From: Ramlibacter henchirensis
Lineage (GTDB): Bacteria > Pseudomonadota > Gammaproteobacteria > Burkholderiales > Burkholderiaceae_C
Length of the DNA stretch: 64,000 nt
Direction of reading: 5' to 3'
NCBI RefSeq assembly: GCF_004682015.1
Contig: NZ_SMLM01000001.1
Location: 930,001 to 994,000, forward strand
The translations under genes were made by a program, and so were the position numbers. Shown piece after piece: positions 9,218-18,182 of this stretch (its first letter is position 1; every line of letters starts with the position of its first letter). The notes under the pieces were generated by a model, which ran no database searches, had not been told where the DNA came from, and saw nothing but the letters and a program-made list of their open reading frames with translations.

Positions 9218-9985
9218 CTAACGCTGCACCTCGACCGGCGCGTCGAAGACGTAGCCGATGCCGCGCTCCGTTCGGATATAGCGCGGGCTGGAGGGATCGG
9301 GTTCGATCTTGCGGCGCAGCCGCAGGATCTGCACGTCGATCGACCGGTCGTACACCTCGGCGTTGTGCAGCCTCGAAAGGTCCAGCAGCTGGTCGCGCGT
9401 GAGGACCCGCTGCGGCGAACTCAGGAAGGCCGTCAGCAGGCTGAATTCGCCGTTGGTGAGCTCGACCCTGTCGCCCGCGGCCGACTTCAGCCGCCGCAAC
9501 CCGACGCTGAGCTCCCAACCGCCGAACCGGTAGGAGCGCACCCGCGCGACCTCGCGGGCGACGCTGGTCTGCGCCGAAGCCCGCCGAAGCAGCGCGCGGA
9601 TGCGCGCCAGCAGTTCGCGCGAACTGAACGGCTTGGTGAGGTAGTCGTCCGCGCCGAGCTCCAGGCCCATGACGCGGTCGGCCTCTTCCGTGCGGCCGGT
9701 GAGCATCAGGATGGGGATCATGGACGACTCGCGCAGGCGCTGGGCGATCTTCAGGCCGTCCTCACCCGGCAGCTTCAGGTCCAGGATCAGGCAGTCCGGT
9801 GTGTCCGCGCGCAGCAACTCGTTGAGCGCACTGCCGCAAGCCACGGCGCTCACCCGAAAGTCGTGGTCCGACAGGTAAGTGGTGATCAGCTCTCGGACGC
9901 CGGCGTCGTCGTCCAGCACGACGACGTGCGGCAACAGGGTGGGGGCTGCATCCACGGTCGACACGGCTTCAGGCGGGGAGGTCAT
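9218..9985 (-). CDS. OmpR-family two-component response regulator
   Basis: This 255-residue protein has a receiver domain (residues about 20-130: VVVLDDDAGVREL, phospho-acceptor Asp in CLILDLKLPGEDG, conserved Thr in ILMLTGR and Lys in YLTKPFSSRELLARI). An OmpR-type winged helix follows (ELTNGEFSLLTAFLSSPQRV, with YDRSIDVQILRLRRKIEPD as recognition helix). ATG 9985 starts just before a poorly conserved Ser/Ala-rich leader. It is divergent from the hybrid histidine kinase that starts at 10175, and the 189-nt gap can hold promoters for both. The kinase ends in its own receiver, so phosphotransfer to this regulator is plausible but not demonstrated. Confidence 0.92.
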   Translation of the reverse strand: MTSPPEAVSTVDAAPTLLPHVVVLDDDAGVRELITTYLSDHDFRVSAVACGSALNELLRADTPDCLILDLKLPGEDGLKIAQRLRESSMIPILMLTGRTEEADRVMGLELGADDYLTKPFSSRELLARIRALLRRASAQTSVAREVARVRSYRFGGWELSVGLRRLKSAAGDRVELTNGEFSLLTAFLSSPQRVLTRDQLLDLSRLHNAEVYDRSIDVQILRLRRKIEPDPSSPRYIRTERGIGYVFDAPVEVQR

Positions 9986-10005
9986 CGTAGCCCGCAGCCT
10001 CCTTC

Positions 10006-10033
10006 TTGCACAGCACTGCATTGCAGATGTAAT
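10006..10033 (+). promoter_or_regulatory. Candidate sigma70 promoter for the hybrid histidine kinase
   Basis: TTGCAC at 10006-10011 and TGTAAT at 10028-10033 are separated by 16 nt in the divergent region between the response regulator and the kinase. The spacer contains the perfect palindrome CTGCATTGCAG (10016-10026), which could be an operator. This is a motif match by eye in a G/C-rich genome and is only suggestive. Confidence 0.35.
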
Positions 10034-10174
10034 GTGGACGGCCGTTGCCGGAATGCGCGTGCAACGCGCCGGAGCGCCAATGGGTGCAACCTTCCGAAGC
10101 CGGAGACCACCGATGCCATGCAAGGGCTCCCCCGCGCTGCCGACCGCCATGGCCCGCGCCCGCGGAGGCGAACG

Positions 10175-12298
10175 GTGAACCTGGCCGCGGGTCGCCGTGC
10201 CGTGCTGTGGGGCGGCGGCCTGCTCATCGGCTCGTCGCTGCTGGCGGCAGCCCATCAGATCCGCAGCGCGTACGAACTCTCGGCCGAGCACGCCTCGCGG
10301 TCGCTCGACACCCACGCGCGCATCGTGGCGGAGCAGTCCGCGCGCACCTTCCAGGCCGTGGACATCGTGCTGCGCAACCTCATGCAGCAGCATCGCGAGG
10401 GCCGACTGCAGCGGCTCGATGACGAGTCGCTCCACCGCCGGCTTCGCGAGCAGGCGCTCGGCCTGGTGCAGATCGACGGCCTGCTGGTGGCGCGCGCCGA
10501 CGGCGCGATGCGGGCCGTCTCGATGGGATATCCGCTGGCGCCAGACGCGCCCAATCTCGCCGAGTACGGGCTGTTCAGGCAGATCCGGACCGAGTCGCCG
10601 GGGCGCCTGCTGGTCGGGAATGCGGGGCCGAGCCCGGTCGACGGCGTGTGGGTGTTCCTGATCGCCCGCCGCCTCGAGAACGGGGAAGGAGCGTTCGACG
10701 GCGTGGCCGCCGCCCGCGGGCGCGTCGACTACTTCCAGAGCTTCTATCGCGACATCCGGCTGGAGCCCGGCACGCAAGTGAGCCTGGTTCACCGCAACGG
10801 ACGCGTCCTGGCGCAGCACCCCGATGCGGCAGCGGTCGGGCGGCCCAGCGAGCTGTACCTGCGCCTGGGACAACCGCACTGGCAGTCGGGCGCGCCGGGC
10901 CGCGTGCGGGACGAGCAAGCGGACGCCGATCGGTTCGTGGCCGTGCATCCCGTTCCGGACTATCCCGTCTCCGTCATGCTGACGCGCGACGCCGGCCTCG
11001 CGCTGGCGGGCTGGCGCGACCAGGCCATTGCCACCGGTTGGCGGACTGCCGCCTTGGCCGGAGTGGCGCTGCTGCTGCTGGTGCTGCTGCTGCGGCAACT
11101 GCGCCGCCTGGAAGCCGACATGGCGGAGCGCAGCCGGCTGGAGGCGCAGCTGCGGCAGGCCCAGAAGCTCGAAGCCATCGGCACGATGGCCGGCGGCATC
11201 GCGCACGACTTCAACAACATCCTGTCGGCCATCATCGGTTTCGGCGAAATGGCGCAGGGCGAGGCGCGTCCGGGCACCGCCATTCGCCGGCACATCGATG
11301 CGGTGATGAACGCGGGGTTTCGTGCCAAGTCGCTGGTGGTGCGCATCCTCGCGTTCAGCCGCAGTGGACTGACCGAGCGCGCGCCAGTGCACGTCGGTTC
11401 GGTCCTGGCGGAGGCGATCGAGCTCGTGCGCGGCTCGCTGCCGCATGGGGTCCGGCTGGAAGACCGCCTGGACACCTGCGACGCCGCCGTTCTCGGTGAC
11501 TCGACCCAGATCCACCAGGTCGTGATGAACCTGTGCTCCAACGCCGTGCAGTCGATGTCCGCCGGCGTCGTCAAGGTCGAAGCCGATACGCTGGAGCTGC
11601 CGTCCGGCCTGGTCGTGGCCACCAGCACGTTGCGGGCGGGACCCTACGTCCGCATCCGGGTGGAGGACACGGGCAGCGGCATGGCGCCCGAGGTGCTCGA
11701 GCGCATCTTCGACCCGTTCTTCACCACCAAGGAGGTGGGCGTTGGAACCGGGCTCGGCCTGTCGCTGGTGCACGGCATCGTCACGGACCTGGGCGGTGGC
11801 GTCGCGGTGGAGAGCATGGTCGGGGCCGGAACGGCATTCACGGTGTTCCTGCCGCGGCTGCCAAGCGACATCGCAGTCCCGGCCGAAGAGTCCGCGCCGC
11901 TTCCGCAAGGCAGCGGCCAAGCCGTGATGCTGGTGGATGACGAAGAGCCGCTGGTCCGGCTGGGAGAGGAGATGCTGGCCCGGCTCGGGTACGAGCCGGT
12001 CGGCTACACCTCCGCGCTTCGCGCGCTGGAAGCCTTCCGCGCAGAACCGGACCGGTTCGACGCGCTGCTCACCGACGAATCGATGCCCGGGCTGACGGGC
12101 TGCGAGCTCGCGCGCGAGGTCCGAACGTTGCGCCCCGATCTGCCCGTCCTCGTGGTGAGCGGCGACCTGGATCCGCAGCAGACGGCGGCAGCGCGCGCCG
12201 CCGGTGCGTGCGAGGTGCTGAACAAGCCGCTCCTCGCGCGCGATCTGGCTCAGGCCCTGCAGCAGGCGCTCGCCGCAGTCACGCTCCGGACGGCCTGA
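10175..12298 (+). CDS. Membrane-bound hybrid histidine kinase
   Basis: This 707-residue protein starts at GTG, with GGAGG 6 nt upstream. It has a transmembrane segment near residues 9-30, a periplasmic sensor of about 260 residues of dCache/PAS-like type (SEHASRSLDTHARIVAEQSA onwards), and a second transmembrane segment (ALAGVALLLLVLLLRQL). The HisKA H-box GGIAHDFNN carries His344. An HATPase domain follows (NLCSNAVQSM, DTGSGM, FDPFFTTKEVGVGTGLGLS), then a C-terminal receiver with Asp634 in LLTDESMPG and the Lys in VLNKPLL. The HDFNN H-box places it among multi-step phosphorelay kinases. It overlaps the convergent DUF4345-like gene by 20 nt. An in-frame ATG at 10118 is a possible alternative start. 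Confidence 0.9.
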   Translation: MNLAAGRRAVLWGGGLLIGSSLLAAAHQIRSAYELSAEHASRSLDTHARIVAEQSARTFQAVDIVLRNLMQQHREGRLQRLDDESLHRRLREQALGLVQIDGLLVARADGAMRAVSMGYPLAPDAPNLAEYGLFRQIRTESPGRLLVGNAGPSPVDGVWVFLIARRLENGEGAFDGVAAARGRVDYFQSFYRDIRLEPGTQVSLVHRNGRVLAQHPDAAAVGRPSELYLRLGQPHWQSGAPGRVRDEQADADRFVAVHPVPDYPVSVMLTRDAGLALAGWRDQAIATGWRTAALAGVALLLLVLLLRQLRRLEADMAERSRLEAQLRQAQKLEAIGTMAGGIAHDFNNILSAIIGFGEMAQGEARPGTAIRRHIDAVMNAGFRAKSLVVRILAFSRSGLTERAPVHVGSVLAEAIELVRGSLPHGVRLEDRLDTCDAAVLGDSTQIHQVVMNLCSNAVQSMSAGVVKVEADTLELPSGLVVATSTLRAGPYVRIRVEDTGSGMAPEVLERIFDPFFTTKEVGVGTGLGLSLVHGIVTDLGGGVAVESMVGAGTAFTVFLPRLPSDIAVPAEESAPLPQGSGQAVMLVDDEEPLVRLGEEMLARLGYEPVGYTSALRALEAFRAEPDRFDALLTDESMPGLTGCELAREVRTLRPDLPVLVVSGDLDPQQTAAARAAGACEVLNKPLLARDLAQALQQALAAVTLRTA

Positions 12299-12662
12299 GC
12301 CGGCGGTAGCCCGCTACGAGCAGCAGGATGAACACGACCTCCGCGCCAGTGGCGCGGAGCGCGCCGGCGCTGCTGCCGTCCAGGACGAGATGCAGCAGTC
12401 GCAGCGCGAGGATGCTCCCGATGAGGACGGCCGGTACCGCCAGCACGCGCGACTGCCCGGCCCGCAATCCGGCGAACGTGAAGGCCCCCGCGGTGAGGAA
12501 CAGGCCGCCGAGGTCGGCGCGCAAGGTGCCCAGCCCGGCCAGCGCGGTGGCGGTGACGGAGAAGTCGAGTGCGGCGCGCGTGGGCGCGAAGGCGAAGCCC
12601 AGGCCGGTGGCGATCAGGGCCGCCGCGACCAGCAGCAGAAGGATGCGGAGAATGAGGTTCAC
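12279..12662 (-). CDS. DUF4345-like small integral membrane protein
   Basis: This 127-residue, very hydrophobic protein has four predicted membrane helices: NLILRILLLLVAAALIATGL, an Ala/Gly/Leu segment after TLRADLGG, VLAVPAVLIGSILALRLLHLV, and AEVVFILLLVAGYRRL. The ADLGG-x-F and RLLHLVLDG motifs resemble DUF4345 proteins, whose function is unknown. The start GTG at 12662 overlaps the stop of the upstream hydrolase (GTGA) and has GGGAGG upstream, so the pair is translationally coupled. Its 3' end overlaps the end of the histidine kinase on the opposite strand by 20 nt. Confidence 0.75.
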   Translation of the reverse strand: MNLILRILLLLVAAALIATGLGFAFAPTRAALDFSVTATALAGLGTLRADLGGLFLTAGAFTFAGLRAGQSRVLAVPAVLIGSILALRLLHLVLDGSSAGALRATGAEVVFILLLVAGYRRLRPSGA

Positions 12663-13735
12663 CAGCGCCTCCCGGTTTCGACCCACGCCGTGCCGGCGGG
12701 CAGAGTGAAGAAGTCTCCGTCGGTGCCGACGTGGATCGGCCCGCTGTAGATCGACGGTGCGTTGCCGAGGAACGCGGTCTCGAGACCGGGCGGCACCATC
12801 GGAATGAGATGCGACAGCACCAGGGCCCGCACGCCGGCCGACTTCGCGATGGCAGCCGCCTGCTCCGGCGTGGTGTGGTAGGTGAGCACGTCTTCCATCA
12901 CCTGGGCCAGCGGCTTTCGGTCGATCTGCACGAATCGTTCGCGGAAGGTGGCCAGCAGCGCAGGACTGAGCGCTTCATGCACCAGCATGTCGGCGCCGCG
13001 TGCGGCCTCCTCGACGGAGGGGCAGCTCGCCGTGTCGCCGCTGATGACGGCCACTCGGTCCTTGTATCGGATGCGATAGCCGACCGCCGCATCCACGGGG
13101 TCGTGGCAGACCTTGAATGTCGAGATTTCAAGATGCCCGTCGGACAGGATCACGGCCCTGCCCGACTCCGGCGTGGGGAACATGCGAGCCTGTGCGCCGA
13201 ACCCGGAGGCGGGCACCACCGTCTCGCCGTGATGCGCGATGCGGTAGCCGCGGTCCAGCTGGTAGGCGCGCTCGAAGCCCTGCAGTACATCGGTCAGCCC
13301 GGTCGGCCCATGGACCGGCAGCGGCCTGGTCGCGGCCGACTGCGCCCAGCGCTGCAGCAGCAGTTCGCCGACGCCATCGATGTGGTCCGAATGGAAGTGG
13401 GTGAGAAACAGCGCTTCCACCTGTCCCGCGCTGAATCCCATGCGCACGATGTTGCGCGCGGCGCCGGAACCCGCGTCGAAGACGAAGATGCGCTGGCCGG
13501 CCACGACGACGGTGCATGGCCCGTCGCGCCACGGGTCGGGGAGCGGCGAACCGGCGCCGCACAGGCCGACGTGCAGCCCGTCGGCCAGGCCCTCCAGGCC
13601 GCCGCCCGGCGTGACCATCGCGGTGATGCGGTTGGCCATCACGTGGCGCATGACCGTGCCGCGGCCCACGTAGGCCGCCACCAGCAGCAGGAGCAGCACG
13701 AGCAAGCCCCAGCCGGCGATCCTCTTTCTGTTCAT
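12659..13735 (-). CDS. Membrane-anchored metallo-beta-lactamase-fold hydrolase
   Basis: This 358-residue protein begins with a signal anchor (NRKRIAGWGLLVLLLLLVAAYVG), so the catalytic domain should be periplasmic. It carries the MBL metal motif THFHSDH-x-D, later metal ligands in VISGDTA and LVLSHLIP, and the early strand IFVFDAGSG. These features fit the RNase Z/arylsulfatase-like branch of the fold, whose members hydrolyse diverse esters. The natural substrate is unknown. The stop overlaps the GTG of the small membrane protein. It is divergent from the flavoprotein gene that starts at 13902. Confidence 0.85.
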   Translation of the reverse strand: MNRKRIAGWGLLVLLLLLVAAYVGRGTVMRHVMANRITAMVTPGGGLEGLADGLHVGLCGAGSPLPDPWRDGPCTVVVAGQRIFVFDAGSGAARNIVRMGFSAGQVEALFLTHFHSDHIDGVGELLLQRWAQSAATRPLPVHGPTGLTDVLQGFERAYQLDRGYRIAHHGETVVPASGFGAQARMFPTPESGRAVILSDGHLEISTFKVCHDPVDAAVGYRIRYKDRVAVISGDTASCPSVEEAARGADMLVHEALSPALLATFRERFVQIDRKPLAQVMEDVLTYHTTPEQAAAIAKSAGVRALVLSHLIPMVPPGLETAFLGNAPSIYSGPIHVGTDGDFFTLPAGTAWVETGRRW

Positions 13736-13901
13736 GGAGAGCTCACCAGAGTTGATGTGAAGGGGACATGCTTGCCCGCAGGCGTGTTCCGGCGATGTCA
13801 GCTTGCGGCGCTCCGGTTGCAAATGAAATCCGCGGGCCCGCGCGCCAACATCGGCGTGCAAAGGCAGACCGCGATGCTCACGCCTGTCCAAGGAGTACAC
13901 G

Positions 13902-15197
13902 ATGCAAGCAGGATCGAAGATCGTGATCGTCGGCGGGGGCGTCGCCGGCCTGGTGCTCGCCACCCAGCTGTGCAGGCGCCGCACGCGCGAGCCCAGGCCG
14001 GAGGTCGTGCTGGTCGACCGCAGCTTCGCCCACGTCTGGAAGCCGATGCTTCACACCTTCGCCGCGGGAACGCGCGAGGCGACTCTCCAGCACGTGCCGT
14101 TCCTCGCCCACGCGGCGAGATGCGGATTCCGCTACATGCCCGGCGCGCTGGATGCGATCGACCGCGAAAGGCGCGTCGTGCGGCTCGCTCCGCTGACCGG
14201 CAGCGGTGAAGATCAGCTGCTGCCCGCGCGCGAGGTGCCCTATGACGCGCTGGTCCTCGCGACCGGCAGCAAGGCCAACGATTTCTGCACGCCCGGAGTC
14301 TCCGAGCACTGCGCCTTCATCGACGACCTGTCGCAGGCGGAGGCGTTCAACCGCAGCTTCTACGAACGCATCCTGCAGGCGGCGGCCCAGGGCCGACCGC
14401 TCGACTTGGCGGTCGTCGGCGGCGGTGCAACGGGCGTGGAGTTGGCTGCCGAGCTGACGCAGTGGGCCGAGCAGATGCAGGCCTACAACAACACCCCGAT
14501 GCCGGCGCGCGTGCGCATCACGCTGCTCGAGAGCGGACCGCGTCTGCTGGCCGGGTTCGCCGAGCCCGTATCCGCCGCAGCCCTGGGCCAGCTGCGGGCA
14601 CTGGGCGTGCAGGTGCGCCTGGGGACGCGCGTGGTGAGCGCGGACCAGCACGGGTTCGAGCTCGCCGGCGGTGGGCGGATCGATGCGCAGCTGCGCCTCT
14701 GGGCGGCAGGGGTGCGCGGCGAAGGCGGCGTGGCCGTCGCGGCCCGGCTCGAGATCAACCGGGTTGGCCAGATCGTGGTGGGTCCGACCCTGCAGTCGAG
14801 CGTCGACGCCCGCATCTTTGCGCTTGGCGACTGCGCCAGCCTCACGCCCCGGGGCGCCGGCGCCGCCCTGCCGCCTACGGCACAGGTGGCGCGGCAGCAG
14901 GCGCTCCATGCCAGCCGCGCGATTCCCCGTCTCCTCGCCGGAGCCTCGGTGCCGGTTTTCCGCTACCGCGATCTCGGCGCGCTCGTGTCGCTGGCAAAGT
15001 ACAACGCCTACGGCACCTTGGGGCGGCGCGGGCTGCTCAAGGGGCGCCTGCTGGAAGGCGCAGTGGCCCGGGCGGGCCACGCATTGCTCTACCGGCTGCA
15101 CCAAGTGGAACTGCATGGCCTGGCGCGCGCGGCACTCGTCTGGGCTTCCGATGTCCTCGCCCGGGCCGCGCGACCGAGGATCCGCGTCACGCCGTGA
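13902..15197 (+). CDS. NDH-2-like NAD(P)/FAD-dependent oxidoreductase
   Basis: This 431-residue protein is preceded by AAGGAG. It has an FAD-binding Rossmann motif at the N-terminus (IVIVGGGVAGLVLATQL), an ATG motif in ALVLATGSKAN, an NAD-binding motif in the middle (LAVVGGGATGVELAAEL) and the flavin-end signature IFALGDCAS. Length, motif order and the hydrophobic, basic C-terminus (amphipathic helices for membrane association) match type II NADH dehydrogenases, which pass electrons from NADH to quinone without pumping protons. Sulfide:quinone-type relatives are less likely because the paired redox cysteines are not seen. The stop overlaps the start of an Lrp-type regulator (GTGA). Confidence 0.88.
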   Translation: MQAGSKIVIVGGGVAGLVLATQLCRRRTREPRPEVVLVDRSFAHVWKPMLHTFAAGTREATLQHVPFLAHAARCGFRYMPGALDAIDRERRVVRLAPLTGSGEDQLLPAREVPYDALVLATGSKANDFCTPGVSEHCAFIDDLSQAEAFNRSFYERILQAAAQGRPLDLAVVGGGATGVELAAELTQWAEQMQAYNNTPMPARVRITLLESGPRLLAGFAEPVSAAALGQLRALGVQVRLGTRVVSADQHGFELAGGGRIDAQLRLWAAGVRGEGGVAVAARLEINRVGQIVVGPTLQSSVDARIFALGDCASLTPRGAGAALPPTAQVARQQALHASRAIPRLLAGASVPVFRYRDLGALVSLAKYNAYGTLGRRGLLKGRLLEGAVARAGHALLYRLHQVELHGLARAALVWASDVLARAARPRIRVTP

Positions 15198-15652
15198 GCG
15201 CGCCGGCTCTCGACCTGAAGGACCGCAGGATCATCCAGGCCCTTCTGGAGAACGCACGCGTCAGCTTCTCCCAGATCGGCCGCTGCATCGGGCTGTCGCA
15301 ACCGGCCGTGAGCGAACGGGTGCGCCGCCTGGAAAGGCTCGGCGTCATCACGGGGTACGGCGCGCGGGTCAACAACGCTGCGCTGGGCCTGGACGTGCAG
15401 GTGATCATCCGGGTGCGGACTCAGTTCGGCCATGCCCCGGCCTGCCTCGATCTGTGCGCGCGCCTGCCGCAGGTCCTCGATGTCTACAAGGTGACGGGCG
15501 AGGACAGCTTCGTGCTGCGATGCGCCTTCGCCGGGCCGGGTGAGTTGGACCAGGTGGTCACGAAGTTCGCGCTGTACGGCTTGGTCACGACGAGCGTGGT
15601 CCTGGCCCACGCCATCTCGCGACCTCCGAGACTCACGCGGGACGCGAGCTGA
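15194..15652 (+). CDS. Lrp/AsnC family transcriptional regulator
   Basis: This 152-residue protein has the typical two-domain layout. The N-terminal winged helix is LDLKDRRIIQALLENARVSF followed by QIGRCIGLSQPAVSERVRRL, then LGVITGYGARVN. The RAM ligand-binding domain is VQVIIRVRTQFGH, with the VYKVTGEDSFVLRC core. GTG at 15194 overlaps the stop of the NDH-2-like gene by 4 nt, so the two are translationally coupled and the regulator probably controls its own operon. An amino acid or other small ligand is expected for the family but cannot be named. Confidence 0.9.
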   Translation: MSAPALDLKDRRIIQALLENARVSFSQIGRCIGLSQPAVSERVRRLERLGVITGYGARVNNAALGLDVQVIIRVRTQFGHAPACLDLCARLPQVLDVYKVTGEDSFVLRCAFAGPGELDQVVTKFALYGLVTTSVVLAHAISRPPRLTRDAS

Positions 15653-15719
15653 TCGAAGTCCTGCATGGCGCGAGCGGCGCCGCTACACTTTTCCGCTCGC
15701 ACCAGCGGCAGAAACCATC

Positions 15720-16700
15720 ATGAGCATTCGCGTGGGCATCATCGGGATCAGCGGTTACGGCGGCGGCGAAGCGATGCGCCTCGTTGCGGGCCACCCGTCG
15801 TTCGAGCTGGTCTACGCCGCCGGCGAGGGCAGCGCGGGCAGCCGGCTCGTCGACCGGTTCCCCGGCGCGCCGGCGAAGCTGGCAGACCTTGTGATCGAGA
15901 AGTGGGACCCAACCGCTCTGCCGAGGCTCGACGTGCTGTTCGCGTCGCTGCCGACCGGCGCCTCGGCCGACGCGCTGGCCCGCGTACCGAAGGACGTGAA
16001 GATCGTCGACATCGGCGGCGACCACCGCTGGGTCGAGGGGTGGACGTACGGCTTGGCCGACGTCTGGCCGGCGCAGATAAAGGGCAAGACCCGCGTCGCC
16101 AACCCCGGCTGCTTCCCCGCAGCCACGCTGACCGCGCTGGCGCCGCTGTTGGCGGACAAGCTGATCGAGCCGGGCAACATCGTGGTCGATGTCAAGACCG
16201 GCGTCTCCGGCGCTGGCCGGGGCGGCGGCAACAGCAAGTTCGGCTACGCCGAGGTGAACGAGGACCTGGCGCCCTACGGCCTGCTCAAGCACGCGCACAT
16301 GCCCGAGATTGCGAAGACGATTGAACGCCTGAGCGGCGAGGGCAGCGCGGGCGGGCTGGTGTTCACACCCCACCTCGTGCCGATGACCCGCGGCATCCTC
16401 GCGACGATCTACTGCCGCGGCCGGGCGACGACAGAGCAGTGCTTCGACGCGGCCAAGCGGTTCTACGGCGGTCGCGCGTTCGTCCGCGTGTCAGACAAAC
16501 CGCCGCACACGAAGTGGGCCACTGGCTCGAACTTCGCTTTCGTCAGCTATGCCGCCGATCCGGACCGGAACCTCGTGATCGCGATGGGCGTGGTCGACAA
16601 CCTCGGCAAAGGGGCCGCCGGCCAAGCGGTGCAGAACGCGAACTTGATCTGTGGCCTGCCAGAGACGGCGGGGCTGGACGGCGCGCCTGTGTGGCCCTGA
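15720..16700 (+). CDS. argC: N-acetyl-gamma-glutamyl-phosphate reductase
   Basis: This 326-residue protein has an N-terminal NADP-binding Rossmann motif (VGIIGISGYGGGEAMRLV), the active-site cysteine in ANPGCFPAA, the following loop VDVKTGVSGAGRGG, and the conserved HLVPMTRGI motif carrying the catalytic His. ArgC reduces N-acetylglutamyl phosphate to the semialdehyde in arginine synthesis. No other arginine gene is near, and the Gly-rich loop and the segment around ADVWPAQIKGK look diverged. It may be a second, specialised copy. ATG 15720 is chosen because the preceding 60 codons are poorly biased and overlap the Lrp gene in another frame. Confidence 0.9.
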   Translation: MSIRVGIIGISGYGGGEAMRLVAGHPSFELVYAAGEGSAGSRLVDRFPGAPAKLADLVIEKWDPTALPRLDVLFASLPTGASADALARVPKDVKIVDIGGDHRWVEGWTYGLADVWPAQIKGKTRVANPGCFPAATLTALAPLLADKLIEPGNIVVDVKTGVSGAGRGGGNSKFGYAEVNEDLAPYGLLKHAHMPEIAKTIERLSGEGSAGGLVFTPHLVPMTRGILATIYCRGRATTEQCFDAAKRFYGGRAFVRVSDKPPHTKWATGSNFAFVSYAADPDRNLVIAMGVVDNLGKGAAGQAVQNANLICGLPETAGLDGAPVWP

Positions 16701-16973
16701 GTTCCGTTGCGAGTCCGTGTGATCTCAGGTACCCGCTCCCCGTGCGCCGAGGAAGGGTTAGGGCGAGAGGCGAGCGCCGGCACACCGTCGCATCCCGCTG
16801 GTGGGATCCGTCACTGCACGCGTCTGCGCAATCACGCCGGCGCCTTCCAGCCGGGCCGTCGATAAGGCAGCTTTCGGCCAGGAGCGGATATCAGACACCG
16901 CAGCGCCCAGTCTCGGTTCCCATGGGGTGCGGCCGAGACTCTGGGAGCGGTCGAGCTCGGACTCCTGCCGCAC

Positions 16974-18101
16974 CTACATGAACCACCCCGTCCCATCCAA
17001 CGCGATCTCCTGCTTCGTCCGCGGCACGTACTGGTCGAAGAACAGGCGCGATACCAACTCGCTGCGGCTGCGCACGTCCAGCTTCTCGTACGACTTCTTC
17101 AGGTGGTCTTCCACCGTGTAGCGGCTCACGAACAGCAGCTTGGCGATCTCCTCGTTGGTACAGCCGGCCGCCACCAGGCGCGCCACCTCGGCCTCTCGCG
17201 TGGTGAGGCCGTAGGCGCCGGCCAGGATCTGCGCGATCTCGTGTGGGCGGCTGGGCTGCAGGATCAGCGAGATGCCGGGGCCCGCCGCAAGCGCCGCTTC
17301 CGCATGCGCCGTGAGCCAGCGGCCTGAGCGCGCGCGGATGCGCGTGACCGCATGACCTTCGCGCGCGGCGCGAAGGGCCAGTGAATAGAGGGCATAGGGC
17401 AGCGGCCCAGCGGAGCTGTCGTCGATCTGGTCCAGCCACTGCAGCGCGATGGGGCTGGCGTGGCGCACCTGCAATTCGCTACGCGCTTCGGCGGCGGTGG
17501 CGGGTTCCAGCAGCACCAGGCCCGGCGCGCCCGGCTCCGCGCGCGTGTGCATCTCGGCCAGCAGCAGCAGCCGGCGCAGCGCGCGCGTGAGCGGCTCGTT
17601 GATGGCCGCCACCAGCTCGACCTCGCGCGGATCGAAGTCTTCGCGGTCGGGCGCGCGCAACAGCACCATCGCCGCCCACGCGCCGTGCTGGTCGCGGTAG
17701 ACCGCGCGCAGTTCGTGGCGCAGGCCTTCCGGCGCGAGCACCTCGCGAAAGCGCGCGCTGGTCTCCACGTGCCCGTGCGTGGCAGCCGACAGCGTGTTCA
17801 CGTGCGCCTTGCTGCGCGCCAGGTCGGCCAGCGTGTTCACGTCGGCCGGGCCGCCGTACTCCAGGCGCAGCACGCGTTCGCCACCGGCGACGCTGAAGCC
17901 GTTCTCGTGCACGCCGCCGGTCGGCAGCGAGGTGGCCGGGTCCAGCGTCATCGCGCACCAGCGGTCCACCGGCACGTGCGGCTTGAGCGCCTGATGCACG
18001 GCGACGAACAATCCGGCGGGCGTGGTGGCGTACCGGCATGCATCGAGCACGGCGTGCATCGCGCGGTCGAAGGCAAGGGGCCTGGTAGGCATGCGGGGCA
18101 T
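16974..18101 (-). CDS. LuxR-family regulator with GAF-like sensor domain
   Basis: This 375-residue protein has a GAF-like N-terminal half (PAGLFVAVHQALKPHVPVDR onwards, with VLAPEGLRHELRAVYRD). A LuxR/FixJ-type helix-turn-helix lies at about residues 300-357 (YGLTTREAEVARLVAAGCTN then EEIAKLLFVSRYTVEDHLKK). It is divergent from a berberine-bridge-type oxidase, and the 81-nt gap holds a 16-bp palindrome. Together these suggest that it controls the oxidase gene and itself. ATG 18092 is an alternative start three codons in. The ligand is unknown. Confidence 0.88.
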   Translation of the reverse strand: MPRMPTRPLAFDRAMHAVLDACRYATTPAGLFVAVHQALKPHVPVDRWCAMTLDPATSLPTGGVHENGFSVAGGERVLRLEYGGPADVNTLADLARSKAHVNTLSAATHGHVETSARFREVLAPEGLRHELRAVYRDQHGAWAAMVLLRAPDREDFDPREVELVAAINEPLTRALRRLLLLAEMHTRAEPGAPGLVLLEPATAAEARSELQVRHASPIALQWLDQIDDSSAGPLPYALYSLALRAAREGHAVTRIRARSGRWLTAHAEAALAAGPGISLILQPSRPHEIAQILAGAYGLTTREAEVARLVAAGCTNEEIAKLLFVSRYTVEDHLKKSYEKLDVRSRSELVSRLFFDQYVPRTKQEIALDGTGWFM

Positions 18102-18129
18102 TCTGCCGAATGGGAGGTCGCCCGAAAAA

Positions 18130-18145
18130 TCCCTGATGTCAGGGA
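18130..18145. promoter_or_regulatory. Palindromic operator candidate in LuxR/oxidase divergent region
   Basis: TCCCTGA (18130-18136) and TCAGGGA (18139-18145) are perfect inverted repeats with a 2-nt centre. They lie 29 nt upstream of the LuxR-type start and 37 nt upstream of the oxidase start. LuxR-type helix-turn-helix dimers bind inverted repeats of this size, so this is the likely site of the adjacent regulator. Binding is inferred. Confidence 0.6.
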
Positions 18146-18182
18146 TGGTGCGGCCGGCACGGCGCGTCGACCATCCTGCCCC

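Noticed and set aside
17460..18182. In-frame upstream extension of the BBE-type oxidase
   Set aside because: It lies antisense to the LuxR-type regulator. The oxidase family start is at ATG 18183 and the extension has no conserved sequence.
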